A DNA stretch of 24,708 nucleotides from a virus (IMGVR_UViG_3300044633_000357:1-24708), one strand, 5' to 3'; positions 13,918 through 21,447 are shown, numbered from the stretch's first letter. A program made the numbers and translations. The notes: generated from the sequence alone by a model not told the origin.

Positions 13918-14111
13918 TATGCTAATCCTTTTGTTTGCTGTTCTCTAAACTTGCGTAAATCTCGCAATATGAAATCATGCTCTTCTTCGTTCTCAAAGTG
14001 CCATATTGACAGCACGTCTTGATCTTTCTCGAACATGGGGTGCTTGGCGTCAACCTGAACGTCTATTGTAGGCCATCCTTGTTTAACATACTCCACTATG
14101 TATCCATTCAC
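13917..14111 (-). CDS. Hypothetical protein, 64 aa, GTG start
   Basis: The protein begins GTG-AAT (MNGYIVEYVKQGWPTIDV). It has a short beta-rich N-terminus and a C-terminal acidic helix (FENEEEHDFILRDLRKFREQ). The GTG overlaps the upstream stop as GTGA and AAAGGAG lies about 8 nt before it, which fixes this start. No family is recognised. Confidence 0.72.
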   Translation of the reverse strand: MNGYIVEYVKQGWPTIDVQVDAKHPMFEKDQDVLSIWHFENEEEHDFILRDLRKFREQQTKGLA

Positions 14112-14404
14112 AATTTTAACTCCTTTCGTATTTTAGCAACCGCCGCCGCAAAATGGTAGCGCCAGTATTTTTGGGTTACTGCCAAATCGTGGTAGTTGTA
14201 CCCTGACAGGTGCGCCTCAATGATTTCCCTCTGTTGTGGGGACAGCTTTTCCGCCACGACGTTGTACACGTCTTGGATGGTGTCTGGCCCCCACGGCGCC
14301 CAACCCATGCCGCCGGTGGTAGGTTCGGAGGACGAATCCTCGTGCTCAAGAGGATCCGGCTCTTCGTCTGAAAGCCTGCGGATGGTGGCGTTTACTTTGA
14401 TCAT
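14108..14404 (-). CDS. Sigma-70 region 4-like HTH protein, 98 aa
   Basis: The first about 40 residues are acidic, Ser/Pro/Gly-rich and probably disordered. The C-terminal half reads VYNVVAEKLSPQQREIIEAH and LSGYNYHDLAVTQKYWRYHF, then AVAKIRKELKL. This follows the layout of sigma region 4 (the LPxxxREVLxLR..GxSxxEIA...HxxxALxKLRxxL pattern), the part of sigma factors that contacts the -35 element and the beta-flap. The rest of a sigma factor is absent here. A region 2-3-only sigma-like protein is encoded at 22707-23231 in the same operon. It could complement that protein or act as a stand-alone transcriptional regulator. The start overlaps the 14111 GTG gene downstream and the helicase gene upstream (ATGA at 14401-14404). 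Confidence 0.62.
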   Translation of the reverse strand: MIKVNATIRRLSDEEPDPLEHEDSSSEPTTGGMGWAPWGPDTIQDVYNVVAEKLSPQQREIIEAHLSGYNYHDLAVTQKYWRYHFAAAVAKIRKELKL

Positions 14405-15738
14405 TGAAGTTTGAGCGCGTTCATTAACGCGTTTTGCATATCGATCTTCCCTTCTAGCACGTCCATGACCTGACTGTCAATACTTTTTTGCATGGTCAGG
14501 TGATGAATAATTACAGGCTTTTCTTGCCCCTGCCGGAACAGGCGCGCGTTGGCTTGTAGGTAGTCTTCACTGGACCATGGCAGGTCAAACCAAACGATCT
14601 GTGCCGTGTCACCCACGTTGCACTGCAGGTTCAGGCCGATGCCCACGCTTTTAGGGTGGCAAAGTAGCACTGGGACCTTACCAGAACGCCATAGAGCGAT
14701 TGTTTTCTCGTCGTCAGGGCTGAGTAGCACCGCGTCAGGAAAAACGCCCTGAAGCCGTTTTAGGCTGTGTTTGAAGTTGTAGAACACAATGGTTGGCGTG
14801 TCGTCCAACATGTCGGTCAGGTATTCCAGTTTGGTGTCATGGATGTGCACCACCTCTTTGGTCTCTGAGTAGATTGCCCCCGCGGTCATTTGCAGTAGTT
14901 TGCCCGTCAGGACCCCTGCCGACGCCGCGGTCAGGGTCTCTGCGTCCACCTCCACCACCATCTCTTTGCGCATGGTGTTGTAGGCCTGTTTGGGGCCCTT
15001 CTCCCACTCAATGGTGTGCACAATGTCCTGACGCTGTGGCATGGTCAGATAGTCCTCCTTGCGCAGGGACACGCAAATGTCCCCAATCAGGGCGTCAATC
15101 TGCTCCTTTGCGTTTGGTCTTAGCTTCCAACTCCAGACCATCCCCGTTCTGCGATCCCTTGTGTCGGGCTCGAAGAACTTCTCCTTGTAGGAAGTCATCG
15201 ATTTCCCTAATCGTTGGCCCAAATCCAATATGCCGACTTGGGTCCATAGGTCTAGGTACGACTTCGGGGTTGGTGTTCCTGTCAGGATGTACCTGTGCTC
15301 GAAGTTCTTCAATTGTCCTTTCAAGGTCTTCCATCTCTTGGACGATGGATTCTTGAATCTGCTTGATTCGTCGATCACTAACGTCTGCCATCGCGGTAAC
15401 GAGGCTTGCTCGAAAAGCCACACCACGTTCTCGACATTGATCAAATACACGCTCGAATCGCTCTGCAACGCTTTCATGCGCTCCTGTGGTGTTCCCACAA
15501 TGAGGGCAAACTTCATCTTCTCTGTGTGCGTCCAATTTTCTGCCTCCTGTTTCCAAACGTTTTTAATGACGGCCTTTGGCCCAATAATCAGCGTCTTGCC
15601 CTCAAGTTGGCTGAGTATCGTCAGGGCCGTTATCGTCTTGCCCAGTCCCATGTCCATCAGCAGTCCCATGTGAGGCTGAGTCTTGCTCTCCTGCACTAGG
15701 CGCTGTTGGTAGGGGTGTAAATTTTTTAATGTCAACAT
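14401..15738 (-). CDS. SNF2-type superfamily 2 helicase, 445 aa
   Basis: ATP-dependent DNA translocase of the phage replication/recombination module. Numbered from the ATG at 15738: Walker A MDMGLGKT (28-35), motif II VIDESS (about 121-126, a DESS variant of DEAH), motif III LTGTPTP (about 152-158), and motif VI QANARLFRQGQ (about 395-405) with the arginine fingers. N-terminal LHPYQQRLV is the family's usual Q-motif-like start. The ATG overlaps the upstream nuclease stop by 1 nt (TGATG); an in-frame TTG lies one codon earlier. It is co-encoded with VRR-NUC, as in many phage replication clusters, which suggests joint action on branched DNA. A possible extra N-terminal extension is discussed at 15602-15850. 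Confidence 0.93.
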   Translation of the reverse strand: MLTLKNLHPYQQRLVQESKTQPHMGLLMDMGLGKTITALTILSQLEGKTLIIGPKAVIKNVWKQEAENWTHTEKMKFALIVGTPQERMKALQSDSSVYLINVENVVWLFEQASLPRWQTLVIDESSRFKNPSSKRWKTLKGQLKNFEHRYILTGTPTPKSYLDLWTQVGILDLGQRLGKSMTSYKEKFFEPDTRDRRTGMVWSWKLRPNAKEQIDALIGDICVSLRKEDYLTMPQRQDIVHTIEWEKGPKQAYNTMRKEMVVEVDAETLTAASAGVLTGKLLQMTAGAIYSETKEVVHIHDTKLEYLTDMLDDTPTIVFYNFKHSLKRLQGVFPDAVLLSPDDEKTIALWRSGKVPVLLCHPKSVGIGLNLQCNVGDTAQIVWFDLPWSSEDYLQANARLFRQGQEKPVIIHHLTMQKSIDSQVMDVLEGKIDMQNALMNALKLQ

Positions 15739-15850
15739 CAATAGCCTGCTCTTTCCCTTGCTGTAACGTCGTTAATAATGCGATGACGCGTGGGGCGAGT
15801 GATGTAGGTATTTGCAGGGTCGCCAATTGGGGGCGGTCGTGCACCTCCAT
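15602..15850 (-). CDS. Overlapping small ORF with ideal ribosome binding site, 82 aa
   Basis: This ORF starts at ATG 15850 with AAAGGAGGTAAATA directly before it, a full-length Shine-Dalgarno at ideal spacing. The first about 45 residues (MEVHDRPQLATLQIPTSLAP, then RVIALLTTLQQGKEQAIDVD) look protein-like with a helix, whereas the competing HNH frame in the same bases reads as an odd Pro/Arg-rich tail. The last half (from KKFTPLPTAPSAG on) overlaps the helicase start in another frame and is low complexity. It ends in IKKF over an A6 run exactly where the helicase frame begins, so a frameshift fusion to the helicase is also possible. No family is recognised. Confidence 0.5.
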   Translation of the reverse strand: MEVHDRPQLATLQIPTSLAPRVIALLTTLQQGKEQAIDVDIKKFTPLPTAPSAGEQDSASHGTADGHGTGQDDNGPDDTQPT

Positions 15851-16220
15851 TATTTACCTCCTTTATTTTTTCGTGTGTCCAGTCTGCAACCTTGTACAAC
15901 TCGTCTTGGGTTGCGTTTGATTTGATTGTGTTTGCTCTGTTGCTTAACCATGCCACGTTGCCTTTGACATACCCCTTTTCAGGAATGATTTTGTCTAGGC
16001 TCGGTGAATCAGGGCCGCTCGATCCCACAGTGCCCGACTGCCCATAGCCCCAAAGAATCTTGGTCCTGAACACCGGACAGTATTCCGGCGCGATTGCACA
16101 CAGGTAACTATGGTCCAACTCAAATGGAATACCTGCGGCAGTGGCGCGTCGTTTAACGTTATACATTGTTTTGGCAATGTGTATACGTTTTTTAATTTCG
16201 TGGGCTTCGTCGTCTGTCAT
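15738..16220 (-). CDS. HNH-type endonuclease-like protein
   Basis: The region IPFELDHSYL...CPVFRTKILWG, then SPSLDKIIPEKGYVKGNVAW and LSNRANTIKSNAT, is typical of phage HNH/endonuclease VII-like proteins: a central His or Cys motif, SLDKI-x-P-x-KGY, and an Asn-rich end (N88, N94, N97) in place of the final His. It probably cuts DNA, as a homing nuclease or in branch resolution. The conserved part ends near residue 120. The remaining about 40 residues (GARPPPIGDPANTYITRPTR...) overlap the 15850 ORF in another frame and look like accidental read-through. The start overlaps the VRR-NUC stop (ATGA). Confidence 0.75.
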   Translation of the reverse strand: MTDDEAHEIKKRIHIAKTMYNVKRRATAAGIPFELDHSYLCAIAPEYCPVFRTKILWGYGQSGTVGSSGPDSPSLDKIIPEKGYVKGNVAWLSNRANTIKSNATQDELYKVADWTHEKIKEVNNGGARPPPIGDPANTYITRPTRHRIINDVTARERAGY

Positions 16221-16489
16221 AGTTGGTCAACGAACTCGTCTACTTCTTGCTCGCTCGCCAAGACGTGCGTGAACACCCCATGGGTCAGAAGAATCTTGTG
16301 CATCAATTCTTGCCTCGCGCTTAGTTTTCCCTTTAGGTCTTTCAACTCCACTGGGATCACCTTGCTCTTGTAAAACACTAGCCGGTCCGGCACCCCCGTC
16401 ATCGACGGGCTTACCCACTTCAGGCATAGGCCACCCTTCTCCTTCACTTTTTTTACCAACCTTTGTTCGATTTTCTTTTCGTTTTGCAA
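16217..16489 (-). CDS. VRR-NUC domain nuclease, 90 aa, TTG start
   Basis: Compact PD-(D/E)XK nuclease of the VRR-NUC family, which acts on branched DNA and often sits beside a helicase in phages. Motifs: KKIEQRLVKKVKEKGGLCLK (leading Glu), GVPDRLVF (catalytic Asp), VIPVELKDLKGKLSARQ (E-x-K and the family Gln). The start is inferred as TTG at 16489 because GGAGG lies 8 nt upstream; an earlier in-frame TTG at 16498 directly touches the GGAGG and is less likely. The whole gene is nested within the 3' part of the metallopeptidase-like frame (16227-16880). The stop overlaps the next start (ATGA). Confidence 0.88.
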   Translation of the reverse strand: MQNEKKIEQRLVKKVKEKGGLCLKWVSPSMTGVPDRLVFYKSKVIPVELKDLKGKLSARQELMHKILLTHGVFTHVLASEQEVDEFVDQL

Positions 16490-16880
16490 TTTTGGCAACC
16501 TCCACTAAACAGGCCGTGAACATTTGACGCACCAACCATTCGGTCAGGTACGCCCGAGACTCTTCACCAAAATCCTCCACGTCTTCGCCAATGTGTTCGA
16601 GCACCCGCGCCACCACGTGTGTGGCCTCGTGGGCCACCACGCTGGCCAGCAGGGCCGCGTTGTCAACACACTCGATCAGGTTGAACACCACGATGACAAT
16701 AGCCTCTTTTGGTGTAGAGAAGCTGTGTGTCTCCGCGATGCCCAACTCTAGTGGCGCCATGTCGGGTTGTGCTGTGATGCCGTGGTCCTTCAACACTTTG
16801 TAGAACGCCTGTGATGTAAAGCACATCTTTACAGGCACCGGAAAGAAACCAACATCCACATGAAAATATGCGTTGCTCAA
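16227..16880 (-). CDS. HExxH metallopeptidase-like protein, TTG start
   Basis: The N-terminal 130 residues form the real-looking domain. H84-E85-A-T-H88 in VVAHEATHVVARVLEHIG is a zinc-binding HExxH helix, and GEESRAYLTEWLVRQM about 20 residues later supplies a likely third ligand (E106 or E107) and continues the fold. Phages carry similar small metallopeptidase-like proteins of unknown substrate. The TTG at 16880 overlaps the primase stop as TTGA, and GGAGGAG lies just upstream. From about residue 130 on the protein is Lys/Arg/Gly/Pro-rich and overlaps VRR-NUC for over 260 nt in another frame, so its C-terminal 85 residues may be disordered. Confidence 0.72.
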   Translation of the reverse strand: MSNAYFHVDVGFFPVPVKMCFTSQAFYKVLKDHGITAQPDMAPLELGIAETHSFSTPKEAIVIVVFNLIECVDNAALLASVVAHEATHVVARVLEHIGEDVEDFGEESRAYLTEWLVRQMFTACLVEVAKIAKRKENRTKVGKKSEGEGWPMPEVGKPVDDGGAGPASVLQEQGDPSGVERPKGKTKREARIDAQDSSDPWGVHARLGERARSRRVR

Positions 16881-19192
16881 AATATCTCCTCCCGTTCAAA
16901 GTTGCTGATACTGTCCACGTACTTCTGTGCCTTCGGTTTAAGCTTGATGCCAAGGTAAACGTTGGCCAACTCACCATCAACACGAAGCCTGCTTGCTGTC
17001 ACGCGGTGGTCCTGCGTTGCCGCAAGAAACCTACGCTTGAACGCCATGTCACTTCCGGGCGGTATGTTCTTTGCAGTGGCCCATTTGCGCCAACAAATAA
17101 ACACGTCGTCCTTCATTGCCTTGGCATCTAGGTCATAGTCCAGTGCGTCTGTAACGAACGACCCGATAGGGTTACCTAACTCCTCCATCAACTCCAGTAA
17201 CTCGCGCCCTGTTGTTGGTTGTTGGAACCGCTGACCCTCGCGCGCCATGCGTCGTTGCTGTCCTGCAATGGCCCAGTTAAAAATGGCAGGCAACTCTTTG
17301 GCCAACTTGTCGGCCAACAGTGTGTCCTCTTTGCCGTAGAAACTATTGCTCATCTTCAGCACAATCATGCGTCCTGTTAACGCGTTTGAGTTTTCTGTTA
17401 ACTGCAAGGCCTCGTTAGAGTAGATCACAATGCGCGTTGGCAAATAACCACTCCAAGCTTCCTTGTTTTTTCTGTTCACAGTCACAGTATCCCCGCCAAC
17501 AATCCGGAGCAACTGGCTCACTACAGCACCCCTGTTGCGCTCCGGTGCTCGTGCGTCCGTGAAACTCGCTAGCAGTTTTCCTAGCCATGGTTGAAGTCCA
17601 AAAGTATCGCATAACTCATCCAGTTGTGGCGCTACTGTGTTGTGTTGCCCCAAGAGGCTTACGAGCACCTTGTTAATCGTTCCCTTGCCAGAGCGGCGCG
17701 GTCCTATGATGTTAAAGAATTTCTGCTGTGTTGAATCACCGCTCAGAATGTAGCCGAACATCTCCTGCAGGCAGGTAATGCTCTCAGGGTCGTCGTTCCA
17801 AATGTCCTGCAAGAAACGCTCCCACGTCGGGCACGTCGCGTCAGGGTCGTAAGCAAACGGCAAACTGTTCTGCGTGAAAAACCCCAAGCTGTGGGGTATC
17901 AGCAGGTTTTGCTCGGTGTGAAAAATGCCGTTCTCAAGCGACACCAGTTTGCTTGGGTCTGGCCTGTTGTTCCCGTACCCCTCAAGCCACACCGGTGGTT
18001 TGGTGTTAGCCGTGTTGGGTAGGTGGGTGACTGCGTGCACCGCGTCTAGGATCGCAGACACGTGCGCAGGCGTCGGGTTAAACGGCATCAGGTTTTGCTT
18101 CTTGTCGTACTTCTTGCACCGGTCCAAAAACGTGTACAGCAGGGACCGCACTGTGGCCTCCTCAATGTCTTGGTAGTGTGTGCCCTTGTACTGGAACATG
18201 TCGTTTGCGTACGTGGTCAGCGACGTGCCTTCTTCGCACGTGAACTGACTGGCCAAAAACTCTTTGGCGTGGTTCAGCGGGCCACCCGTGAGCACCTTCT
18301 CCCCGTTGGCCACCACCGCGGCCTCTTTAGTCTTGTTGACCTTAAACACCAGTGAACGCAGTGTGGTGCCACCAGTGCCGCCGAAGCTGTCCCACTTGGC
18401 CGCGCACTGCCCTGCCGCGTATGACCCGCAGGCCCCGTCGTTATCAGACCACCGGTCCCACAACTCCAGTGCCTCGTAGTCACCACCGAACTGGTGGTGT
18501 AGGGCCATGCCCACCGCCAACCACTCTGTGTAGCCACAGTCGGGGTCTAGCAGGGTCAGCAGGTCGGTCTCAACACGTGCCAAGTCCCACCCGTCCAGTG
18601 GTGGGCTGTAGTCCGCAAACGAATCGCCCGAGCGGTAACTGCGACGTGCAGGCACGATGTGTTGCAGGTCCTGCTCTTGGTCGGGAATGGTGCCACCAAG
18701 TGTGTGGCCGGTCACTGTAAAGTAACGGCCCTTGGGGTAGATTTCGAGACCCTTCTCGTGGTCGACGTGCGCGGCATTCAACTGCGCGCGTGTAAAGATT
18801 TTGATGCCGGTGCCTGAGGGGCTGACCTCTGCGTAGCCTAGGACCGCGTCTTTAATGGACTGCGCCTCAGGCGTAAGAGACGTTGGACCCTGAACGGCAT
18901 CCACGCAGTCGTCCAAGTCAATGCCCATGATGCCGTCGCTACCATCAAAGACAAAGCCAACACCATCGAAGCGACCTGTTTGATAAGCCTCTTGTGCATG
19001 TAAAAAGTCACACCATGTTGTTGGGTTTGTGGAACTTGCTGACGACCCATTTGACTGCAGTGGTAATTTTGACCACCGCTTGTTCGACTCTTCCCCAACC
19101 TCGACTAACCTCCACAAAACCCAACGGGAGATTTTCTTGAGGCTGATCGGGATGTTCTCGAATTGAACCGCTAGTGCTGTTGGTTTGTTCAT
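16877..19192 (-). CDS. Primase-polymerase / SF3 (D5-like) helicase fusion, 771 aa
   Basis: Replication initiator combining primase and helicase. The N-terminal AEP-type primase domain has GIDLDD (D92, D94), SPSGTGIKIF and GRYFTVTGH (R156). A PriCT-like segment follows at about 200-285 (YTEWLAVGMALHHQFGGD...LWDRWSD). The C-terminal SF3/D5-type ATPase has Walker A IGPRRSGKGT (K503), Walker B around LLASFTDAR (D546), VNRKNKEAWSGYLPTRIVIY into sensor YSNEA, and R608 as a likely arginine finger. It should unwind and prime DNA for the family A polymerase encoded downstream. The ATG at 19192 has AAAGG about 9 nt upstream. Confidence 0.93.
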   Translation of the reverse strand: MNKPTALAVQFENIPISLKKISRWVLWRLVEVGEESNKRWSKLPLQSNGSSASSTNPTTWCDFLHAQEAYQTGRFDGVGFVFDGSDGIMGIDLDDCVDAVQGPTSLTPEAQSIKDAVLGYAEVSPSGTGIKIFTRAQLNAAHVDHEKGLEIYPKGRYFTVTGHTLGGTIPDQEQDLQHIVPARRSYRSGDSFADYSPPLDGWDLARVETDLLTLLDPDCGYTEWLAVGMALHHQFGGDYEALELWDRWSDNDGACGSYAAGQCAAKWDSFGGTGGTTLRSLVFKVNKTKEAAVVANGEKVLTGGPLNHAKEFLASQFTCEEGTSLTTYANDMFQYKGTHYQDIEEATVRSLLYTFLDRCKKYDKKQNLMPFNPTPAHVSAILDAVHAVTHLPNTANTKPPVWLEGYGNNRPDPSKLVSLENGIFHTEQNLLIPHSLGFFTQNSLPFAYDPDATCPTWERFLQDIWNDDPESITCLQEMFGYILSGDSTQQKFFNIIGPRRSGKGTINKVLVSLLGQHNTVAPQLDELCDTFGLQPWLGKLLASFTDARAPERNRGAVVSQLLRIVGGDTVTVNRKNKEAWSGYLPTRIVIYSNEALQLTENSNALTGRMIVLKMSNSFYGKEDTLLADKLAKELPAIFNWAIAGQQRRMAREGQRFQQPTTGRELLELMEELGNPIGSFVTDALDYDLDAKAMKDDVFICWRKWATAKNIPPGSDMAFKRRFLAATQDHRVTASRLRVDGELANVYLGIKLKPKAQKYVDSISNFEREEIF

Positions 19193-19225
19193 GTGTTTGC
19201 GCCTTTGTGTTTGGTGAATAGTTTA

Positions 19226-19582
19226 TCATTTTTTGACACCTCTCAGTGTGTCGTACGCTGTTTCTCGCGCTTGCTTCATTTCCATAAGACCCATCTCGGC
19301 CTCCTTAATCTGGTCGTCCATTTCGTTGATCACCGCCTGCCCGTACTTCTCCGCGGCCTCCTCGGCTGTCAGGTCATCACGCGATGCTTTACCGAGCACG
19401 CTGTCGTTGTCCTCCGGCCCGTGGTACCCAAATTGTACAACACCCTGCATTTCCAGTATGGTGATCACCACCATAGGCATGACTAGCACGATGGCCAGTG
19501 CTGTAATCGGGTCCAAAAAGTAGCCCGTCACTAACGCGAGTATTGCGCCAAATAAATAGATTGCGTAAATTATTTTTTTCAT
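19226..19582 (-). CDS. Two-span membrane protein with acidic cytoplasmic tail, 118 aa
   Basis: The start is ATG 19582 (MKKIIYAIYLFGAIL), which overlaps the previous stop as ATGA and has AGGAAA upstream; an upstream in-frame GTG is less fitting. Two N-terminal transmembrane helices (about 3-23 and 28-48, LAIVLVMPMVVITIL) are followed by an acidic, helical tail with LTAEEAAEKYGQAVINEMDD and a probable coiled coil to the C-terminus. No family is recognised. A membrane role during infection, such as anchoring or host membrane modification, is only a guess. Confidence 0.75.
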   Translation of the reverse strand: MKKIIYAIYLFGAILALVTGYFLDPITALAIVLVMPMVVITILEMQGVVQFGYHGPEDNDSVLGKASRDDLTAEEAAEKYGQAVINEMDDQIKEAEMGLMEMKQARETAYDTLRGVKK

Positions 19583-19785
19583 CCGATTTCCTGACACATT
19601 TTTAAAGCCTCAATGACCAACTCGTTTATGTTGGCCAGTATTTGGTCGCCGTCTGCCTCGTACTTGTAGTGCAGGCGCAGTTGTTCTGATATGTCCAACA
19701 GCGCAAAGATCGCGTCCTGCCCATGTAGCGCGTGCCTCAGTTTGTCCTCGTCGTCGGGGTACTCAAATTCAAGTATTGCTTTCAT
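19579..19785 (-). CDS. Small conserved phage protein, 68 aa
   Basis: MKAILEFEYPDDEDKLRHAL followed by a helical region with LLDISEQLRLHYKYEADGDQ and a helix to the end is a recurring small-protein pattern in phage genomes; the function is unknown. The ATG overlaps the oxygenase stop (ATGA) and AAGGAAAA lies just upstream. It ends with a 4-nt overlap into the membrane-protein gene. Confidence 0.8.
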   Translation of the reverse strand: MKAILEFEYPDDEDKLRHALHGQDAIFALLDISEQLRLHYKYEADGDQILANINELVIEALKMCQEIG

Positions 19786-20921
19786 TTGTTTTCCTTAAAC
19801 TCATTGACACGTAACCATTTTGTGGCCACCCATTTAACACCGGCTTCTACTGGTGTGCCACCATGAAGCGTTTTACTGTCCGCTGTTGGTGTGTTGTACC
19901 TAAACAATAAAGCATTTCCTTCTTGTGCATGAACTTCTAACCCTGCGTCAGGAAAAATAGTTGCGCCTCCGCTTTCAGGCGTGTTTAGGTACATTAAAAA
20001 TGTTGCAATTCGTTGGCCACCATTTTTAATGTGTGTTGCTGATCCTTCTTTATCTTCCGGAAAATAATCAAAATGCGGTTTGTATTGTTGCCCTTTTTCG
20101 TAACGAAGAACTTGTATGCCTTCGCCATTTTCTACAGGGATGCCGGTCAGGTCTGAAATTCTTTGTTCAATTTTCTGAATCAGTGGTGTTTCACCAATTA
20201 AAAAGTGCATGCCCGAACTTGTACGTCCCTCGTGTGAAACCCACTCTCCGTTTTTATCGTCCACCACCTGCGACGCAACTAATTTAGCGCTTGCGTGGTT
20301 TATGATTTCTTGGCATTCGTTCCGGTCTAAAAAATTACCAAACACAGTTGCGTCAGGAACTGTAGATTTCAACAATGTAGTTGATTTGTCTTTTATTTTA
20401 TTTTCCACCGACCAGTGGTAAAACACATAAATTGATCTTTGCGCTTCACCACACAATAACTCTTCACGCCAGTGTGGGTGTTTTCTTCCTTCCATCATCG
20501 CGCCCTGACCTACAGGAATCACAATTCCATAGGCTTGGCTTACAAATTCTGTGTCATCTGTTGACCTATCCCACTCTTTGTTTTCGTACTTTTTTGCACT
20601 GATATACAAAGGCCATTCAAGGTTGTTTTTATCTTCTATACACACGCTCAACGTTATGTCCAAACCTTCGCGGTCGGTGTGAATTTTAAGATAGCTTCCT
20701 CTTTTGTAAACACGCGTGTAACTATTTACAAATGTTGCTTTGGGGTAATATTTTTGAACCTGTTTAGTTATGCGGTCCGCGTAAGCCAGTGTGGCCGGCA
20801 GGTTATATAACCCCTCACTATTTTTGTAATAGTTTTGGGAATCTTCGTTCACTTTATTTTCTGTGCCGTCAAAAGCTGAAACTATAGAAGCACATTCTTC
20901 AGGACTAAAAATATACATCAT
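19782..20921 (-). CDS. Tandem 2OG-Fe(II) oxygenase, prolyl 4-hydroxylase-like, 379 aa
   Basis: Two dioxygenase domains are fused. Numbered from ATG 20921: domain 1 (about 1-170) has YLKIHTDREGLDITLS with H81 and D83, a distal His at 148 or 150 (GRKHPHW) and R162 (EAQRSIYVFYHW). Domain 2 (about 185-375) is closer to prolyl 4-hydroxylase: YKPHFDYF with H283 and D285, GGQRIATFLMYLNTPESGGA, LHGGTPVEAGVKW with H353 and K363. Each domain holds the HxD...H iron triad and a basic residue for 2-oxoglutarate. They likely hydroxylate protein or nucleic acid targets; the substrate is unknown. The start at 20921 overlaps the upstream stop (ATGA), with GGAG 7 nt before it; a TTG four codons earlier is rejected. 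Confidence 0.9.
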   Translation of the reverse strand: MMYIFSPEECASIVSAFDGTENKVNEDSQNYYKNSEGLYNLPATLAYADRITKQVQKYYPKATFVNSYTRVYKRGSYLKIHTDREGLDITLSVCIEDKNNLEWPLYISAKKYENKEWDRSTDDTEFVSQAYGIVIPVGQGAMMEGRKHPHWREELLCGEAQRSIYVFYHWSVENKIKDKSTTLLKSTVPDATVFGNFLDRNECQEIINHASAKLVASQVVDDKNGEWVSHEGRTSSGMHFLIGETPLIQKIEQRISDLTGIPVENGEGIQVLRYEKGQQYKPHFDYFPEDKEGSATHIKNGGQRIATFLMYLNTPESGGATIFPDAGLEVHAQEGNALLFRYNTPTADSKTLHGGTPVEAGVKWVATKWLRVNEFKENK

Positions 20922-21250
20922 GCTTTGCTCCAATCGTAGTCGTCGTCATCTTCGCCCGCACGTGCGCGCTCTTCAAAAATGTATTTGGGTTGGTAGTTTT
21001 GTGTGTAGTCGATCCATGCCTCTTCGTAGCGCATGAACTCTGTGTTTGGAATGAAGAGGGGCGTCAGGCGCCCGTCCTCTTTGACTGAACCTAGACAACG
21101 TGTGGCGGGTGTGCGCGTTGCGCGCCACACCTTTCTCGCCCGTCGCACACGTAACCACGCCTCCCTGACCTCCTCGGTCCACTGTGCCGCCTTCTCAGGC
21201 GGTAACTTTTTTAGGTTGGCTTCGTAAACTGCGCGCTCGTTGTCTGTCAT
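20918..21250 (-). CDS. Hypothetical protein, 110 aa
   Basis: The N-terminal half is a charged helical segment (EKAAQWTEEVREAWLRVRRA), the middle is Arg/Thr-rich, and the C-terminus is acidic (ERARAGEDDDDYDW). No family is recognised. It starts at ATG 21250 three bases after the previous TAA and ends in a 4-nt overlap with the oxygenase gene, so it is co-translated with it. Confidence 0.72.
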   Translation of the reverse strand: MTDNERAVYEANLKKLPPEKAAQWTEEVREAWLRVRRARKVWRATRTPATRCLGSVKEDGRLTPLFIPNTEFMRYEEAWIDYTQNYQPKYIFEERARAGEDDDDYDWSKA

Positions 21251-21253
21251 GTC

Positions 21254-21445
21254 TTAGTCCTTCGGTGTAAGCAGTTTGCCTTCAGCAATGGCGGTTTTCA
21301 GCACGCCAATGAACGCAAAATTTAGCAGGTACTTGGTTGCCAGTGGCCCCATGTTGATGTTGCAGTCACAGGACCCGTCCTCATTTTCTTTGACGTTCTC
21401 TACCCGTATGTAGTCAAAATCTTTAAGGTCAACTTCTGAGATCAT
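21254..21445 (-). CDS. Hypothetical protein, 63 aa
   Basis: MISEVDLKDFDYIRVENVKE, then NEDGSCDCNINMGPLATKYL, looks like a small beta-sheet protein with a C-terminal helix (LLNFAFIGVLKTAIAEGK). The ATG at 21445 is preferred over an upstream GTG (21508) because the preceding small membrane gene stops 2 nt before it. The family is unknown. Confidence 0.72.
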   Translation of the reverse strand: MISEVDLKDFDYIRVENVKENEDGSCDCNINMGPLATKYLLNFAFIGVLKTAIAEGKLLTPKD

Positions 21446-21447
21446 AA

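Noticed and set aside
14793-15356. 187-codon + strand frame opposite the helicase
   Set aside because: Antisense of a clear SNF2 helicase; Pro/Ser/Cys/Arg-rich composition typical of a shadow frame.
19008-19229. 73-codon - strand frame with ATGA overlap to the membrane gene
   Set aside because: The start is coupled and has GAGAGGTG upstream, but nearly all of it lies in the primase gene in another frame, and the sequence after residue 15 reads as polar shadow sequence. At most a short coupling leader.
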